The notes beneath the pieces were generated by a model. The model was not told the origin of the DNA and did not search any database. It was given only the letters and a program-made list of their open reading frames with translations. Shown in pieces: positions 17,085-24,904 of a DNA stretch of 64,000 bases. Source of the stretch: Paraburkholderia sp. BCC1884 (GTDB taxonomy: Bacteria > Pseudomonadota > Gammaproteobacteria > Burkholderiales > Burkholderiaceae); assembly GCF_900996225.1 (NCBI RefSeq), contig NZ_CAAJGL010000156.1, positions 228,424 through 292,423 on the forward strand, written 5' to 3'. Both the position numbers and the translations under genes were made by a program. Numbering within the stretch: the stretch's first letter is position 1; every line of letters begins with the position of its first letter.

Positions 17085-17768
17085 TCAGGAAAGGGTGTCG
17101 CTGAGGAAGCCGCCCCAAGGGAGCGGGTTGTTGACGCCAAAGCGGCATTCGCAGCCGCTTATTTTGTAGCTGCACCGATCAAGCGCGGGATCGCCCACAG
17201 GCTGGTCCGTCTTATCGAAATACGCGATGCCAACATAGCCGCATTCCGGGCCGCGGTATTTGAAACCGCAAACTCCCGCGATCTGTCGCGCTGGAACCTG
17301 CTGACCGCCGAAGTCCATCGGCGAAGAAAGCGTGAACTCGACCTGAATGCCGGGCTGCTCATTGCTCTTCTGCTCGATGTACCAGATCTCGGTCGCCATG
17401 CTTTCGTTCGGGTCGGCCGTCGGATTGCCGTCCGGAAAGTTGACCGCATCGAGATACTGCGCGAGCGTGCGCCGGCGCGTCACTTTTGCACCGACCATGT
17501 CGTCTAGATAGACACACAGCGCTGTGACAGTGCCGTTGATGTCGCCGACCGTGAGCGTCGGAGACGGCTGCTGAGCGTCGGACGTGTGTTCAAAGCCTGT
17601 TGCCTGGATTGGCCACGGCCTGTACTCGTTGCCCTGCCAGAAAATCGATGTGGACTGCAGATGCGCATGAAAGCGCAGCATGTCGCCGCCGATCGCCGTG
17701 CAGTCGACCTCAAACAACTCGATCTTGTTGCCGGGTTCTAGCTGCTGTACGTCGCCTGTGATCGTCAT
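17085..17768 (-). CDS. Tail tip iron-sulfur protein (gpL-like, 227 aa)
   Basis: Minor tail protein of the lambda gpL family. The C-terminal domain has the four cysteines that bind a [4Fe-4S] cluster in lambda gpL (CGFKYRG, PECGY, RCSY and SGCEC). It ends one base before the gpK-like start. It forms part of the tail tip with the gpM- and gpJ-like proteins. Confidence 0.88.
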   Translation of the reverse strand: MTITGDVQQLEPGNKIELFEVDCTAIGGDMLRFHAHLQSTSIFWQGNEYRPWPIQATGFEHTSDAQQPSPTLTVGDINGTVTALCVYLDDMVGAKVTRRRTLAQYLDAVNFPDGNPTADPNESMATEIWYIEQKSNEQPGIQVEFTLSSPMDFGGQQVPARQIAGVCGFKYRGPECGYVGIAYFDKTDQPVGDPALDRCSYKISGCECRFGVNNPLPWGGFLSDTLS

Positions 17769-17777
17769 AAGGCTGCT

Positions 17778-18845
17778 TTAAAACTTGATACAGGCGAGCA
17801 ATGCGACGTTAGCCGGACGCAATTCGCCAGTGATACTGTTCGCATCGGTCCGTGAGTACGCTTGGCGGATATTCGTGGTGCCTTGGTTGTTCCACAGACC
17901 AGCCATGTTTTGGATAACGCTACCACCGGACGCGGGGCCGCCGTTTTGCGCGATTAAATCTCCATAAGCTGGAGTGCCACCGTTACCCCAAAAGTTATTA
18001 CCGTCCCAGCCGATAGGGATCAAGTGAGAGTGCGGTGGCAGGTTTTGCGCCTGCGCGCTACCCAGCGCGCGCCCTGAATCCACGCCCTTAGAGTCGTCCC
18101 ATGACCGAACGAACGTGCCGCGCAGATCAGGTAGGCCAAACGACGTTGACCCATCCCCCGCGCCATAGGATGTCCCAATTGCAGCAAATAGAGCGGCGTA
18201 CGTGGTACGGGACACGAGCGCCCCATTGGCTTTCAGGAAACCCGCCGGAGCTGCACTCATGGCGAAATACATCACCGCGCCGGTGATCGCCGCGTTACCA
18301 CTGTCCAGCGGTGTATTTCCGTTGAATGTCGGACGCGCTGCAAAAGCAGCCGCTCCCGTTACCGAAAGGCCACCGCTCAAAAAGGCTGTTCCCCACGTAG
18401 TCAGTGTTCCGTTGACCACTTCATTATCGGAATTGGTGCGGCCTCTCGTAACCACAGTCCACGCGTGAACGCCGTCCGTGTCCATCAAAGCGGCTTCGCC
18501 GGGGTTTAGCTTCGACAACGCAACGGTGTCCCCCGCTCCAACAGCGGCCGGAAGAGAAACGGCCGTCGTGCCGATGTTCCGCACAAGTACGACGCTGTCG
18601 GCCGAACCGGAGTTGGCTGGCGGCATATTCACCGCGCCCGCCGCCGCTAACGCAATATTCACCCGCTTCCCGATATGCGCGGCGGTCAACGCCGACGGCG
18701 CCGTGATGCCCGCCGCGCTCGTCAAAGTCGCCTGCGCGTTCAACACGTCGACGTTTGCATTCGTCTTCGTGTTTGCCACGCGCACGGTATCGCCGTCGAC
18801 CGCAGCGGGAGGTGTGCCGAGGACGACTTTCTGAAGTGAGGTCAT
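17778..18845 (-). CDS. Tail collar-domain fibre protein (355 aa)
   Basis: The C-terminal half has a phage tail collar domain (GFLKANGALVSRTTYAALFAAIG ... GLPDLRGTFVRSWDD), followed by a Gly/Asn-rich tip ending LLACIKF. The N-terminal half is an Ala/Thr/Val-rich beta-helix-like shaft. It interrupts the usual M-L gene order: the fibre gene lies between the gpM-like and gpL-like genes. It probably acts as a side fibre or adhesin. Confidence 0.85.
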   Translation of the reverse strand: MTSLQKVVLGTPPAAVDGDTVRVANTKTNANVDVLNAQATLTSAAGITAPSALTAAHIGKRVNIALAAAGAVNMPPANSGSADSVVLVRNIGTTAVSLPAAVGAGDTVALSKLNPGEAALMDTDGVHAWTVVTRGRTNSDNEVVNGTLTTWGTAFLSGGLSVTGAAAFAARPTFNGNTPLDSGNAAITGAVMYFAMSAAPAGFLKANGALVSRTTYAALFAAIGTSYGAGDGSTSFGLPDLRGTFVRSWDDSKGVDSGRALGSAQAQNLPPHSHLIPIGWDGNNFWGNGGTPAYGDLIAQNGGPASGGSVIQNMAGLWNNQGTTNIRQAYSRTDANSITGELRPANVALLACIKF

Positions 18846-18850
18846 AGTGC

Positions 18851-19204
18851 TCAGGAAGCGGAGGTTGTGTCGAACGTCTGATCGAACGTTGCCGTGATCG
18901 TGTAGATGTCACCGTCTTTCGTCGGCTCCGTGTATTTCTGGCAGGTGAACAGCGCCTGCGGCCGCAGCAACGGCGTCCAGAAAAACGACTCTGCGCCGGC
19001 GCGCGCGTCGAGGAACGCCATGATTGCGGAAATCTTCGATGCGTCGCCGATGAACGTCAGGTTGTACGACGATGACCGGTTATTGAGGCCATCAGCGGCG
19101 CGCTGCCCGTATCCGTCACTGAACCGTGCTTCATTCACCAACAGCGTGGTGTCGCCCGACAAACCATTGACCGTCGGCACCCAAATGAAAGTCTGAGTTG
19201 CCAT
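18851..19204 (-). CDS. Minor tail protein (gpM-like, 117 aa)
   Basis: Short beta-rich protein starting MATQTFIWVPTVNG, with the GDASKISAIMAFLDARAGAESFFWTPL segment typical of the lambda gpM family. ATG 19204 lies two bases after the tape-measure stop. It joins the tape-measure complex to gpL in lambda. Confidence 0.85.
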   Translation of the reverse strand: MATQTFIWVPTVNGLSGDTTLLVNEARFSDGYGQRAADGLNNRSSSYNLTFIGDASKISAIMAFLDARAGAESFFWTPLLRPQALFTCQKYTEPTKDGDIYTITATFDQTFDTTSAS

Positions 19205-19206
19205 GG

Positions 19207-22101
19207 TTATACCGAGCTCCACTTTTGCTTCCAGGCATACCCGCCCTGACCCTTCATCTTGGCGGCGATACGAGCATCGACGAGATTCTTAAGCTGCCCC
19301 TGCAACCACTTCGCATCGTCAGCGTTCAGGCCACTACCGCTATCGCTAGTCTGTACTGAAAGGCTAATGCTCGAGCCACCGGACATTGATGAAGAGTTGG
19401 CTGCGACATTGGCGCCCACCAATCCGCCACTTGCGAATCGGGACATGCTTTGAACCGATGCGCCGCTATTCAGTGCGTTCAGCCCCACAACGCCGAGGCG
19501 CTTCATAGCCGCCGCATTCAGCACTCCCTCGCCATTCGAAAGCCACGCTGGAATAGAATCGGACGTAGACGTGCCCGGCCCACTAACAGCGCCGCCGCCA
19601 GCAAGATGGAAGCCGTAGCTATTTACGCCGGTCGTGGTCCCCGCTGCACTGGCACTGCCGCCGAAGTAATCGCCGAGCGCACTCGACGCGTAGCTAAAAA
19701 GACCTGAGATTGCCGCGCGCGCTTCCATGCGGGCAATATCCGAAATGACGCTTGTTGCAAGGCTGGTGAAGCTGATTTTCCCAGTCGTGACGAAAGTTGC
19801 GAACGCATCTTCCATGCCCCGAAAAGCGTCTTGAAACGTCGACGCTACCGACGCGGCCACATTCGATGCGCTGTCGGCATAGTCTGCAATCGCGCGCTTG
19901 GCGCCGGTCGTCCAGTCGGCGTTTGCGGCACGGATGTCTGCCGACGACTTCTGCGCGATCGCCACAGACTTGTCGTAATAATCCTGCGTCGCCGCAAACT
20001 CAGAGGCATACTGATCAGGGCCTATCTTTTTCTCAGTCTGCTGCTTGGCCAAGTCCGCAACCTTGCGGTCATAGTCCTGCCGGATCGCAATTTGCTTGTC
20101 GAAATCGGCCCTGTCGTTGCCACCCAAACTTAAACCCGCTAGCTGCGTGTCGGCTGCCGACTGCTGCGTTGCCAACTGCTGTTGCAGTGCATCCGTGTAC
20201 ACCTTTAGATCAGAAGCGCGCTTGGCGGCCAGCTTGGCGGAGTCATCGGTATATTGCGAATCGTTCGCGGTGATTTTTTCCTGCGTCGCTTTGACCTCAG
20301 CGGCGTATTTCTCCATCGCCGACTTCTGCTTCTTGCCGGTTGCAATCGTCACTTCCTGCTGCTCTATCGCAAGCTGATCCGAGAGCGCTTTCGCGCGCAG
20401 ATCATGAGCCTGTGACAGTGCAGACTCCTGCGTGATCAAACCTTGATCTTGCAGGCTCTTAATGTGGTCAAGCGAGGTCTTGAGACCGTCCTCAATGGCC
20501 TTCTGCTGAGCGTCGAGTGCGGTCAACTGCGCATTCAGGGCATTCTGCGCCGCCGCCGAAGCAGCGCTAGCCGCTGCCTTCGAACCGTTACGGCTGTCAT
20601 ATTGCTTGTCGATCTCCGCCAGATTGTCGGCGTGCCGCTTTTCGGCGGCCAAAAAGTCGGCCGACGTTTTATCGACATCCTTCGTCGCCTTTGCGTAGTC
20701 GGCATTTTCCTTTTGGATCGCCAATGTGCGCTGCTGTAGCGGCGTCGCATATTGCGGGTTGTTGATGTACGAATTGACCGCAACCGCCGCGTCGCCGCCT
20801 GCTGCGCGCTTCGCCTGATCCGAGGCCGCCGTCTTCTGGGCGGTCTGCACTTTCTGAATAGCCGCAACCTGCGCATTCGCAGCGTCGAGTTGCGCCTGCG
20901 CTGATCCGGTATTGCCGAACGGCATAGATTTGGCTTGCGCAAGGTTTCGCTGAGCATCTGCTTGATCCTTCAGCGCGGTGGTCAACTTCTCAGCGTTGGT
21001 CGCGGCCATACCAATCTGGTTGAGCTGGTTAAGCTCCCACGTCGCGTCATCCTTCAGGAAATTCCAGAGCCGCTGCACGTAGCCCAAATTCTCATCAGCG
21101 CTCGCCTTGAAGCGCTGATGAGCCTCGTCCATCCCCATGAGTATGGATTTGTAGGCCGACGCGCTATCACCTGTGCGAACATAGTTTTCGATGACGTCAA
21201 CCTGCGCCGCCGAAAACGTATGGTACTGAGCCTGCAAATCCTCGAGAGCCTTCTGCGGATCTTCAGAGAACTTGATCATGGCTTCGGCTGCCTTTTCAGC
21301 CGAAACACCAGTATCAGAAGCGAATTCTTCCGTTACTTTTGTGGCAAGACTCAACTGATCAGCAGCAATCTTTCCGCTCGCGACCAGCGCCGTCATGGAT
21401 GCCTGCACAGCAACAATCGACTCGGAGTCGCCTGCGATACTGGACGACATTTGCGCCAGTTGATCGGTGGTCAAGCCGAGATAGCCATTCGTAACCTGGG
21501 CCGCGTGCCCGAGGTCATTGAGGGAAATTGCGCCCTTCGCTACCTCATAGACAAAACCCACTGCCGCAGCCGCGGCAAGGCTCAAACCGATGCCAGCCGG
21601 AGAGAGTAATTTGCCCATCAGGTCAATTTTTTCACCGAACACCTGAACCGATCCAGCCAGATTTTTCCAGTTGCCCTGCGATGCTTCATGGGCCATCACG
21701 AGCAGTTCGCGGCGCGCGCCCGCGGTCTTGATGCCCATGCCTTCGACAGCTTCGCCGTTGGCGGACGAAGCGCTCTCGACCGCCTTCAGTTGTGCGATGG
21801 ACGCTGCAGCCGCTTGCGACACTCCTAGCTGGGCGGCCTTCATCTCGAGAAGATCGGAACGGGTCTTCCCGGCCGTGTCGGACGCACGCGTCAGCGAAGA
21901 AATAAAAGAGTTAATGGCGCTCGCACTCGCTTTGCTGCCATTGGCAGCCGCTTCAGCGATTGCCCGCTGGGCGACCACGACACGCTGCGCAGCCTGGTCC
22001 TGCGTCTGCATAAACGCAGAAGCGGATTTCCGAGCGGAGTCAAGCTCCGACCGGTATCCACTGGCGTCGGCTGTGACGCGGGTTACGCTTTCATTTGCCA
22101 C
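19207..22101 (-). CDS. Tail tape measure protein (964 aa)
   Basis: Long Ala/Gln/Lys-rich helical protein with extended coiled coils, a hydrophobic segment around residues 165-190 (GKLLSPAGIGLSLAAAAAVGFV), and a Gly/Ser-rich C-terminal region (SISLSVQTSD). This is the lambda gpH-type layout. At about 0.15 nm per residue it predicts a tail near 145 nm. It follows the G/GT chaperones, as expected. Confidence 0.93.
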   Translation of the reverse strand: MANESVTRVTADASGYRSELDSARKSASAFMQTQDQAAQRVVVAQRAIAEAAANGSKASASAINSFISSLTRASDTAGKTRSDLLEMKAAQLGVSQAAAASIAQLKAVESASSANGEAVEGMGIKTAGARRELLVMAHEASQGNWKNLAGSVQVFGEKIDLMGKLLSPAGIGLSLAAAAAVGFVYEVAKGAISLNDLGHAAQVTNGYLGLTTDQLAQMSSSIAGDSESIVAVQASMTALVASGKIAADQLSLATKVTEEFASDTGVSAEKAAEAMIKFSEDPQKALEDLQAQYHTFSAAQVDVIENYVRTGDSASAYKSILMGMDEAHQRFKASADENLGYVQRLWNFLKDDATWELNQLNQIGMAATNAEKLTTALKDQADAQRNLAQAKSMPFGNTGSAQAQLDAANAQVAAIQKVQTAQKTAASDQAKRAAGGDAAVAVNSYINNPQYATPLQQRTLAIQKENADYAKATKDVDKTSADFLAAEKRHADNLAEIDKQYDSRNGSKAAASAASAAAQNALNAQLTALDAQQKAIEDGLKTSLDHIKSLQDQGLITQESALSQAHDLRAKALSDQLAIEQQEVTIATGKKQKSAMEKYAAEVKATQEKITANDSQYTDDSAKLAAKRASDLKVYTDALQQQLATQQSAADTQLAGLSLGGNDRADFDKQIAIRQDYDRKVADLAKQQTEKKIGPDQYASEFAATQDYYDKSVAIAQKSSADIRAANADWTTGAKRAIADYADSASNVAASVASTFQDAFRGMEDAFATFVTTGKISFTSLATSVISDIARMEARAAISGLFSYASSALGDYFGGSASAAGTTTGVNSYGFHLAGGGAVSGPGTSTSDSIPAWLSNGEGVLNAAAMKRLGVVGLNALNSGASVQSMSRFASGGLVGANVAANSSSMSGGSSISLSVQTSDSGSGLNADDAKWLQGQLKNLVDARIAAKMKGQGGYAWKQKWSSV

Positions 22102-22492
22102 GAGTGCTCGCTTTTATCTCAGAATCAATAGCATCGGCGACCGCTTGGGCTGCCGCCGTCTTCTTCGCCTCGTATGCCGGCCGCTTGAATGGTTTCGCCG
22201 CCATTCCGGATCTGCCGTATTCGACATATCGCAGGTAATACGCCGCCTTTAGCCAAGTCACGATGTACGAGGCAAGCTTTCCGGTAACCGATTTCTCGGC
22301 ATCGTATGCAACCACTAAGGCTTTCTCACCAGCGCCGGTGTCACGCGGAATTCGCAGCTTTTCTTCGGCGAGAAAAATATTCGCACCCGCCAATGCGGCC
22401 TTTCTCAATGTAGATTCGCTGACTGCCGCGTCAAGCGCATCAATCTGCTCTGTGAGTGCACCAGGATTGGTAACTTGGAACGCTTTAACCAT
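22091..22492 (-). CDS. HK97 gp10-like tail component (133 aa)
   Basis: Starts MVKAFQVTNPGALTEQID and has RKAALAGANIFLAEEKLRIPRDTGAG, the pattern of HK97-gp10 (tail completion) proteins. ATG 22492 overlaps the end of the chaperone frame by 8 bp. Unusually it lies between the tail chaperones and the tape measure gene instead of before the tail tube gene. Confidence 0.75.
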   Translation of the reverse strand: MVKAFQVTNPGALTEQIDALDAAVSESTLRKAALAGANIFLAEEKLRIPRDTGAGEKALVVAYDAEKSVTGKLASYIVTWLKAAYYLRYVEYGRSGMAAKPFKRPAYEAKKTAAAQAVADAIDSEIKASTRGK

Positions 22493-22790
22493 CGGTCGAC
22501 CTACCGAAAAGTGCGGCACGAATCATCTTCGACTGTGCTTTTGCGTCCCCCAGCAAGATTGGCTCAGCGACCACTTCCAGCTCCGCAGTTTTTAGCCACG
22601 GCACAACATCCGCAGGCCCAAACGGTTTGCGCGCCTTTTTGGTATCGCGATGCACGTTGTACGTCGCTGCCGTGATCAGCCCGCATCGTAGATCGTCCAT
22701 TTCGGCGGTAAGACCGTCGATGCCCGAAAAAGCCATCCATTCGACGAATTCGGCGCTGTCAATCTCGTTCTGACAGCGCCTCACCGACAT
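22485..22790 (-). CDS. Tail assembly chaperone, T frame (made as GT fusion)
   Basis: A DUF4035-like, lambda gpT-type frame (MSVRRCQNEIDSAEFVEWMAFSGID) in the -1 frame relative to the preceding G-like gene. There is no stop between the slippery site and this ATG, so the frame is probably translated as the C-terminal part of a G-T fusion, with or without independent initiation at 22790. The T part binds the tape measure protein in lambda. Confidence 0.8.
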   Translation of the reverse strand: MSVRRCQNEIDSAEFVEWMAFSGIDGLTAEMDDLRCGLITAATYNVHRDTKKARKPFGPADVVPWLKTAELEVVAEPILLGDAKAQSKMIRAALFGRSTDG

Positions 22791-22792
22791 TT

Positions 22793-23179
22793 TTAACTCG
22801 CGGGCGAGTCGGAACCAGAAGAGCCGCTCGGGGCGGCTTCGGAGTTTTTTTCCGCAGTCTCCACCGCTTTGGCGCCGAACCCATTCAAGCGCTCCGCTAC
22901 ATTGGCAACGCGAGTCACAACGGCAGCAGACTTGGTACGCAGCGCCTCCATGTCCGCGACCGTGAACAGAGGCGCTCCGTCTTCGCCAACAGCGGTGGCG
23001 ACGAGCAAACTATTATGGAAATAGCTGATCGACTTGTCACTGGCAGACATCTGTCCTTGAAATGCGTCGCGCGCGGCGCCACTCATTACCGTGATCCGCA
23101 CGGAGCCGCCCCACTCCGGCACATCCACATCTTCGGCCGTCAGGTCATTCGCCGAGAGAATCTGTTCGCGTGTCAGCAT
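22793..23179 (-). CDS. Tail assembly chaperone, G-like (128 aa)
   Basis: Located between the tail tube gene and the tape measure gene, with the size, acidic helical body and low-complexity tail (SEAAPSGSSGSDSPAS) of gpG chaperones. Near its end is a run coding E-K-N (GAA AAA AAC) that forms a -1 slippery heptamer, leading into the T frame. G and GT together load the tail tube on the tape measure. Confidence 0.82.
   Translation of the reverse strand: MLTREQILSANDLTAEDVDVPEWGGSVRITVMSGAARDAFQGQMSASDKSISYFHNSLLVATAVGEDGAPLFTVADMEALRTKSAAVVTRVANVAERLNGFGAKAVETAEKNSEAAPSGSSGSDSPAS
22844..22850 (-). promoter_or_regulatory. -1 ribosomal frameshift site A_AAA_AAC
   Basis: On the minus strand the G frame reads GAA AAA AAC; slipping back one base enters a frame that runs without a stop through LRSRPERLFWFRLARELK into the T product. 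A_AAA_AAC is a canonical -1 heptamer and the position, 17 codons before the G stop, matches tail-chaperone genes. Confidence 0.85.
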
Positions 23180-23183
23180 ATGG

Positions 23184-23621
23184 TTACGCTCCGCCGCCGA
23201 CCGGCACGTCCGTGACCGGACCGGTAATCGTCATTGCGATCGTGGTTGAAAGGATCGCATCGACGCCGCCCGAGAGCGGGAACGTCTTCACGAAAGCCGA
23301 GAAGGTGGACGACGTCCCATCGGGCAGCGTCAATTTGTAGGTCTTCTTCGAACTGGCTTTTTGCGATGCCTTCATCGCAAGTTGACCGGGGTCGGCCATA
23401 TTGACGTTCACGTCGATCGAAAACGATCCTTCGTCGATCAAGCCCAAAAGCTTTTCCTTCGCGGTCGAGTCGAGATCGGTCGCGTCGAGTTCGGTCGCAG
23501 AACCGTCGAACCCGGTGAACGATTTGACGTTGGATACTTTCGTCCACACCGGAACCTCGTCCGTGCCGGTGTCGTTGATCGAGAAGGCGCTGCCTTGAGC
23601 GCTAATTGCGGAGCTGGTCAT
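23184..23621 (-). CDS. Major tail tube protein (145 aa)
   Basis: Beta-rich protein with repeated Thr/Ser/Asp strands and the FSAFVKTFPLSGGVDAILSTTIAMTITGPV C-terminal strand pattern of siphophage tail tube proteins. It follows the tail terminator gene and precedes the chaperone pair, as in lambda and HK97. The start ATG 23621 is the first of the frame. Forms the hexameric tail tube. Confidence 0.85.
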   Translation of the reverse strand: MTSSAISAQGSAFSINDTGTDEVPVWTKVSNVKSFTGFDGSATELDATDLDSTAKEKLLGLIDEGSFSIDVNVNMADPGQLAMKASQKASSKKTYKLTLPDGTSSTFSAFVKTFPLSGGVDAILSTTIAMTITGPVTDVPVGGGA

Positions 23622-23629
23622 GGTTGTCC

Positions 23630-23983
23630 TCAGACGTTGAACCAGATTGAGACATCCAGGCGACTGCCGTAGAGCTTGGTGTCGGACTCATAGTCGGGCA
23701 CTGGCGCGCCGATTGGTGTGCCGAGCACAGGCGCAGCAGTCATCGCCTGACGGATTTCCTGCATGATCGTTGCCGCCTCGGCGCGTGTGGTCGACCACAC
23801 CGCGATCTGCATGCGGCAATTTTGGAGAGTGTCGGGCCCGTCAAGAGTGGTTTCATCGACACCGCCGACACCCTGATAGACGATGTACGGCTTGACCGCT
23901 CCGGCCGGCGCGACGTCCGGATAGACGCGGCCGTCGGCGAGAGCGGCGAGCGCTGCGTCGACGATCGATTCAGCACTAGCCAT
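23630..23983 (-). CDS. Tail terminator protein, DUF3168-like (117 aa)
   Basis: MASAESIVDAALAAL start, followed by GRVYPDVAPAGAVKPYIVYQ, the pattern of DUF3168 tail terminators (lambda gpU role) that cap the tail tube. ATG 23983 overlaps the end of the head-closure gene by 8 bp. An upstream in-frame start at 24031 would overlap too far. Confidence 0.8.
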   Translation of the reverse strand: MASAESIVDAALAALADGRVYPDVAPAGAVKPYIVYQGVGGVDETTLDGPDTLQNCRMQIAVWSTTRAEAATIMQEIRQAMTAAPVLGTPIGAPVPDYESDTKLYGSRLDVSIWFNV

Positions 23984-24323
23984 CGTTGCTGCCCTCGACG
24001 CACGCCAGATCCGTGTATTCACGCCCGGCATAGTCCGGCAACGGCTTCTGGACGTTGAAAATCGCTTCGTCGACCGGTTGCCCGCCGATGAACATCAGCA
24101 ACACCACGCGCATGCTGTTGTCGAGGTCTGTGCGGAACCGGATGCGGATGCTCGCCGTGGCCTCGCCAACATCGCTATCAGCGAGCAGTGTTTCCTTGCC
24201 AGTGAGCATCTTGACGTTCGCCCATACCGTCGCGAGTGGCGCCCAGCGGGTCGGATCGTTGAGCGTGCCCGCGCCGACGCGCTGGTCGATGCGCACGCGG
24301 CGGTTGAGATCACCCGCGCGCAT
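23976..24323 (-). CDS. Head-tail joining (head closure) protein (115 aa)
   Basis: MRAGDLNRRVRIDQRVG start and WANVKMLTGKE segment match the phage head-tail joining family (HK97 gp7/SPP1 gp16-like). It is in the connector cluster, sharing a base with the previous stop at 24323. Function: seals the portal-adaptor channel after DNA packaging. Confidence 0.83.
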   Translation of the reverse strand: MRAGDLNRRVRIDQRVGAGTLNDPTRWAPLATVWANVKMLTGKETLLADSDVGEATASIRIRFRTDLDNSMRVVLLMFIGGQPVDEAIFNVQKPLPDYAGREYTDLACVEGSNDG

Positions 24324-24664
24324 CAGACACCCGGCACGATTCGGTGCGGCCGCAGCAGCGTCCGCGCGTTGAACGGCAATTCGACGACGTGTCCGAGAGC
24401 GGAGTCCTCGCGATTCGAATACAGTTCGGCCGTTGTCTTGAGAATCGCCGCCTTAATCGCGCCGTTGACGACCATCGGATAGTCGCCAGCAATCCCCGCG
24501 GTCACAGCGATATTTAACGAATCCTGATCCTCGAACACCTGGCGATTCAGATAATCGACTGCCGACTGCGTTGCGCCGTCGAGAAGCGCCTGCACGATCT
24601 CATCCTCGACGCCGGCGTCCTGCCGGAGAAACCCGAGCGCCAGAGTGACATCAACGAGCGCCAT
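24323..24664 (-). CDS. Head-tail connector (adaptor), HK97 gp6-like (113 aa)
   Basis: All-helical small protein starting MALVDVTLALGFLRQDAG with a DEIVQALLDGATQSAVDYLNR segment typical of gp6-like adaptors. It forms a ring below the portal. Located between the small 24668 gene and the head-closure gene. Confidence 0.85.
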   Translation of the reverse strand: MALVDVTLALGFLRQDAGVEDEIVQALLDGATQSAVDYLNRQVFEDQDSLNIAVTAGIAGDYPMVVNGAIKAAILKTTAELYSNREDSALGHVVELPFNARTLLRPHRIVPGV

Positions 24665-24667
24665 GGA

Positions 24668-24835
24668 TTACTTGGTCGCCTTGGTCGCCGCGACCGGCTT
24701 CTCCGAACCTTCCAACGCACCCATTTCCTTCGCTCCGGCCTCGAGCTCGGACGGGCATTCGTCGCCAGTGTCGAACTGCTTCGGGTAGATCTCGCCTTCC
24801 GGCACGCCGCGGAACGGCTTGATGAACTTCGGCAT
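24668..24835 (-). CDS. Small head-region protein (55 aa)
   Basis: Starts MPKFIKPFRGVPEGEIYPKQF, a pattern often found in short proteins between capsid and adaptor genes of siphophages. ATG 24835 has GGAGG upstream. Function unknown; the C-terminal half is charged and low in complexity. Confidence 0.7.
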   Translation of the reverse strand: MPKFIKPFRGVPEGEIYPKQFDTGDECPSELEAGAKEMGALEGSEKPVAATKATK

Positions 24836-24844
24836 ATCTGCCTC

Positions 24845-24873
24845 CAAAAAATGGGGCGCCACTTGGGCGCCCC
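24845..24873 (-). terminator. Intrinsic terminator after capsid gene
   Basis: Minus-strand hairpin GGGGCGCC / GGCGCCCC (24853-24860 with 24866-24873, five-base loop) followed by six T. It lies 32 bp after the capsid stop and probably lowers expression of the genes beyond, relative to capsid. Confidence 0.8.
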
Positions 24874-24904
24874 TAAGCCACACGCTACGGAGATTCGTTG
24901 TCGC

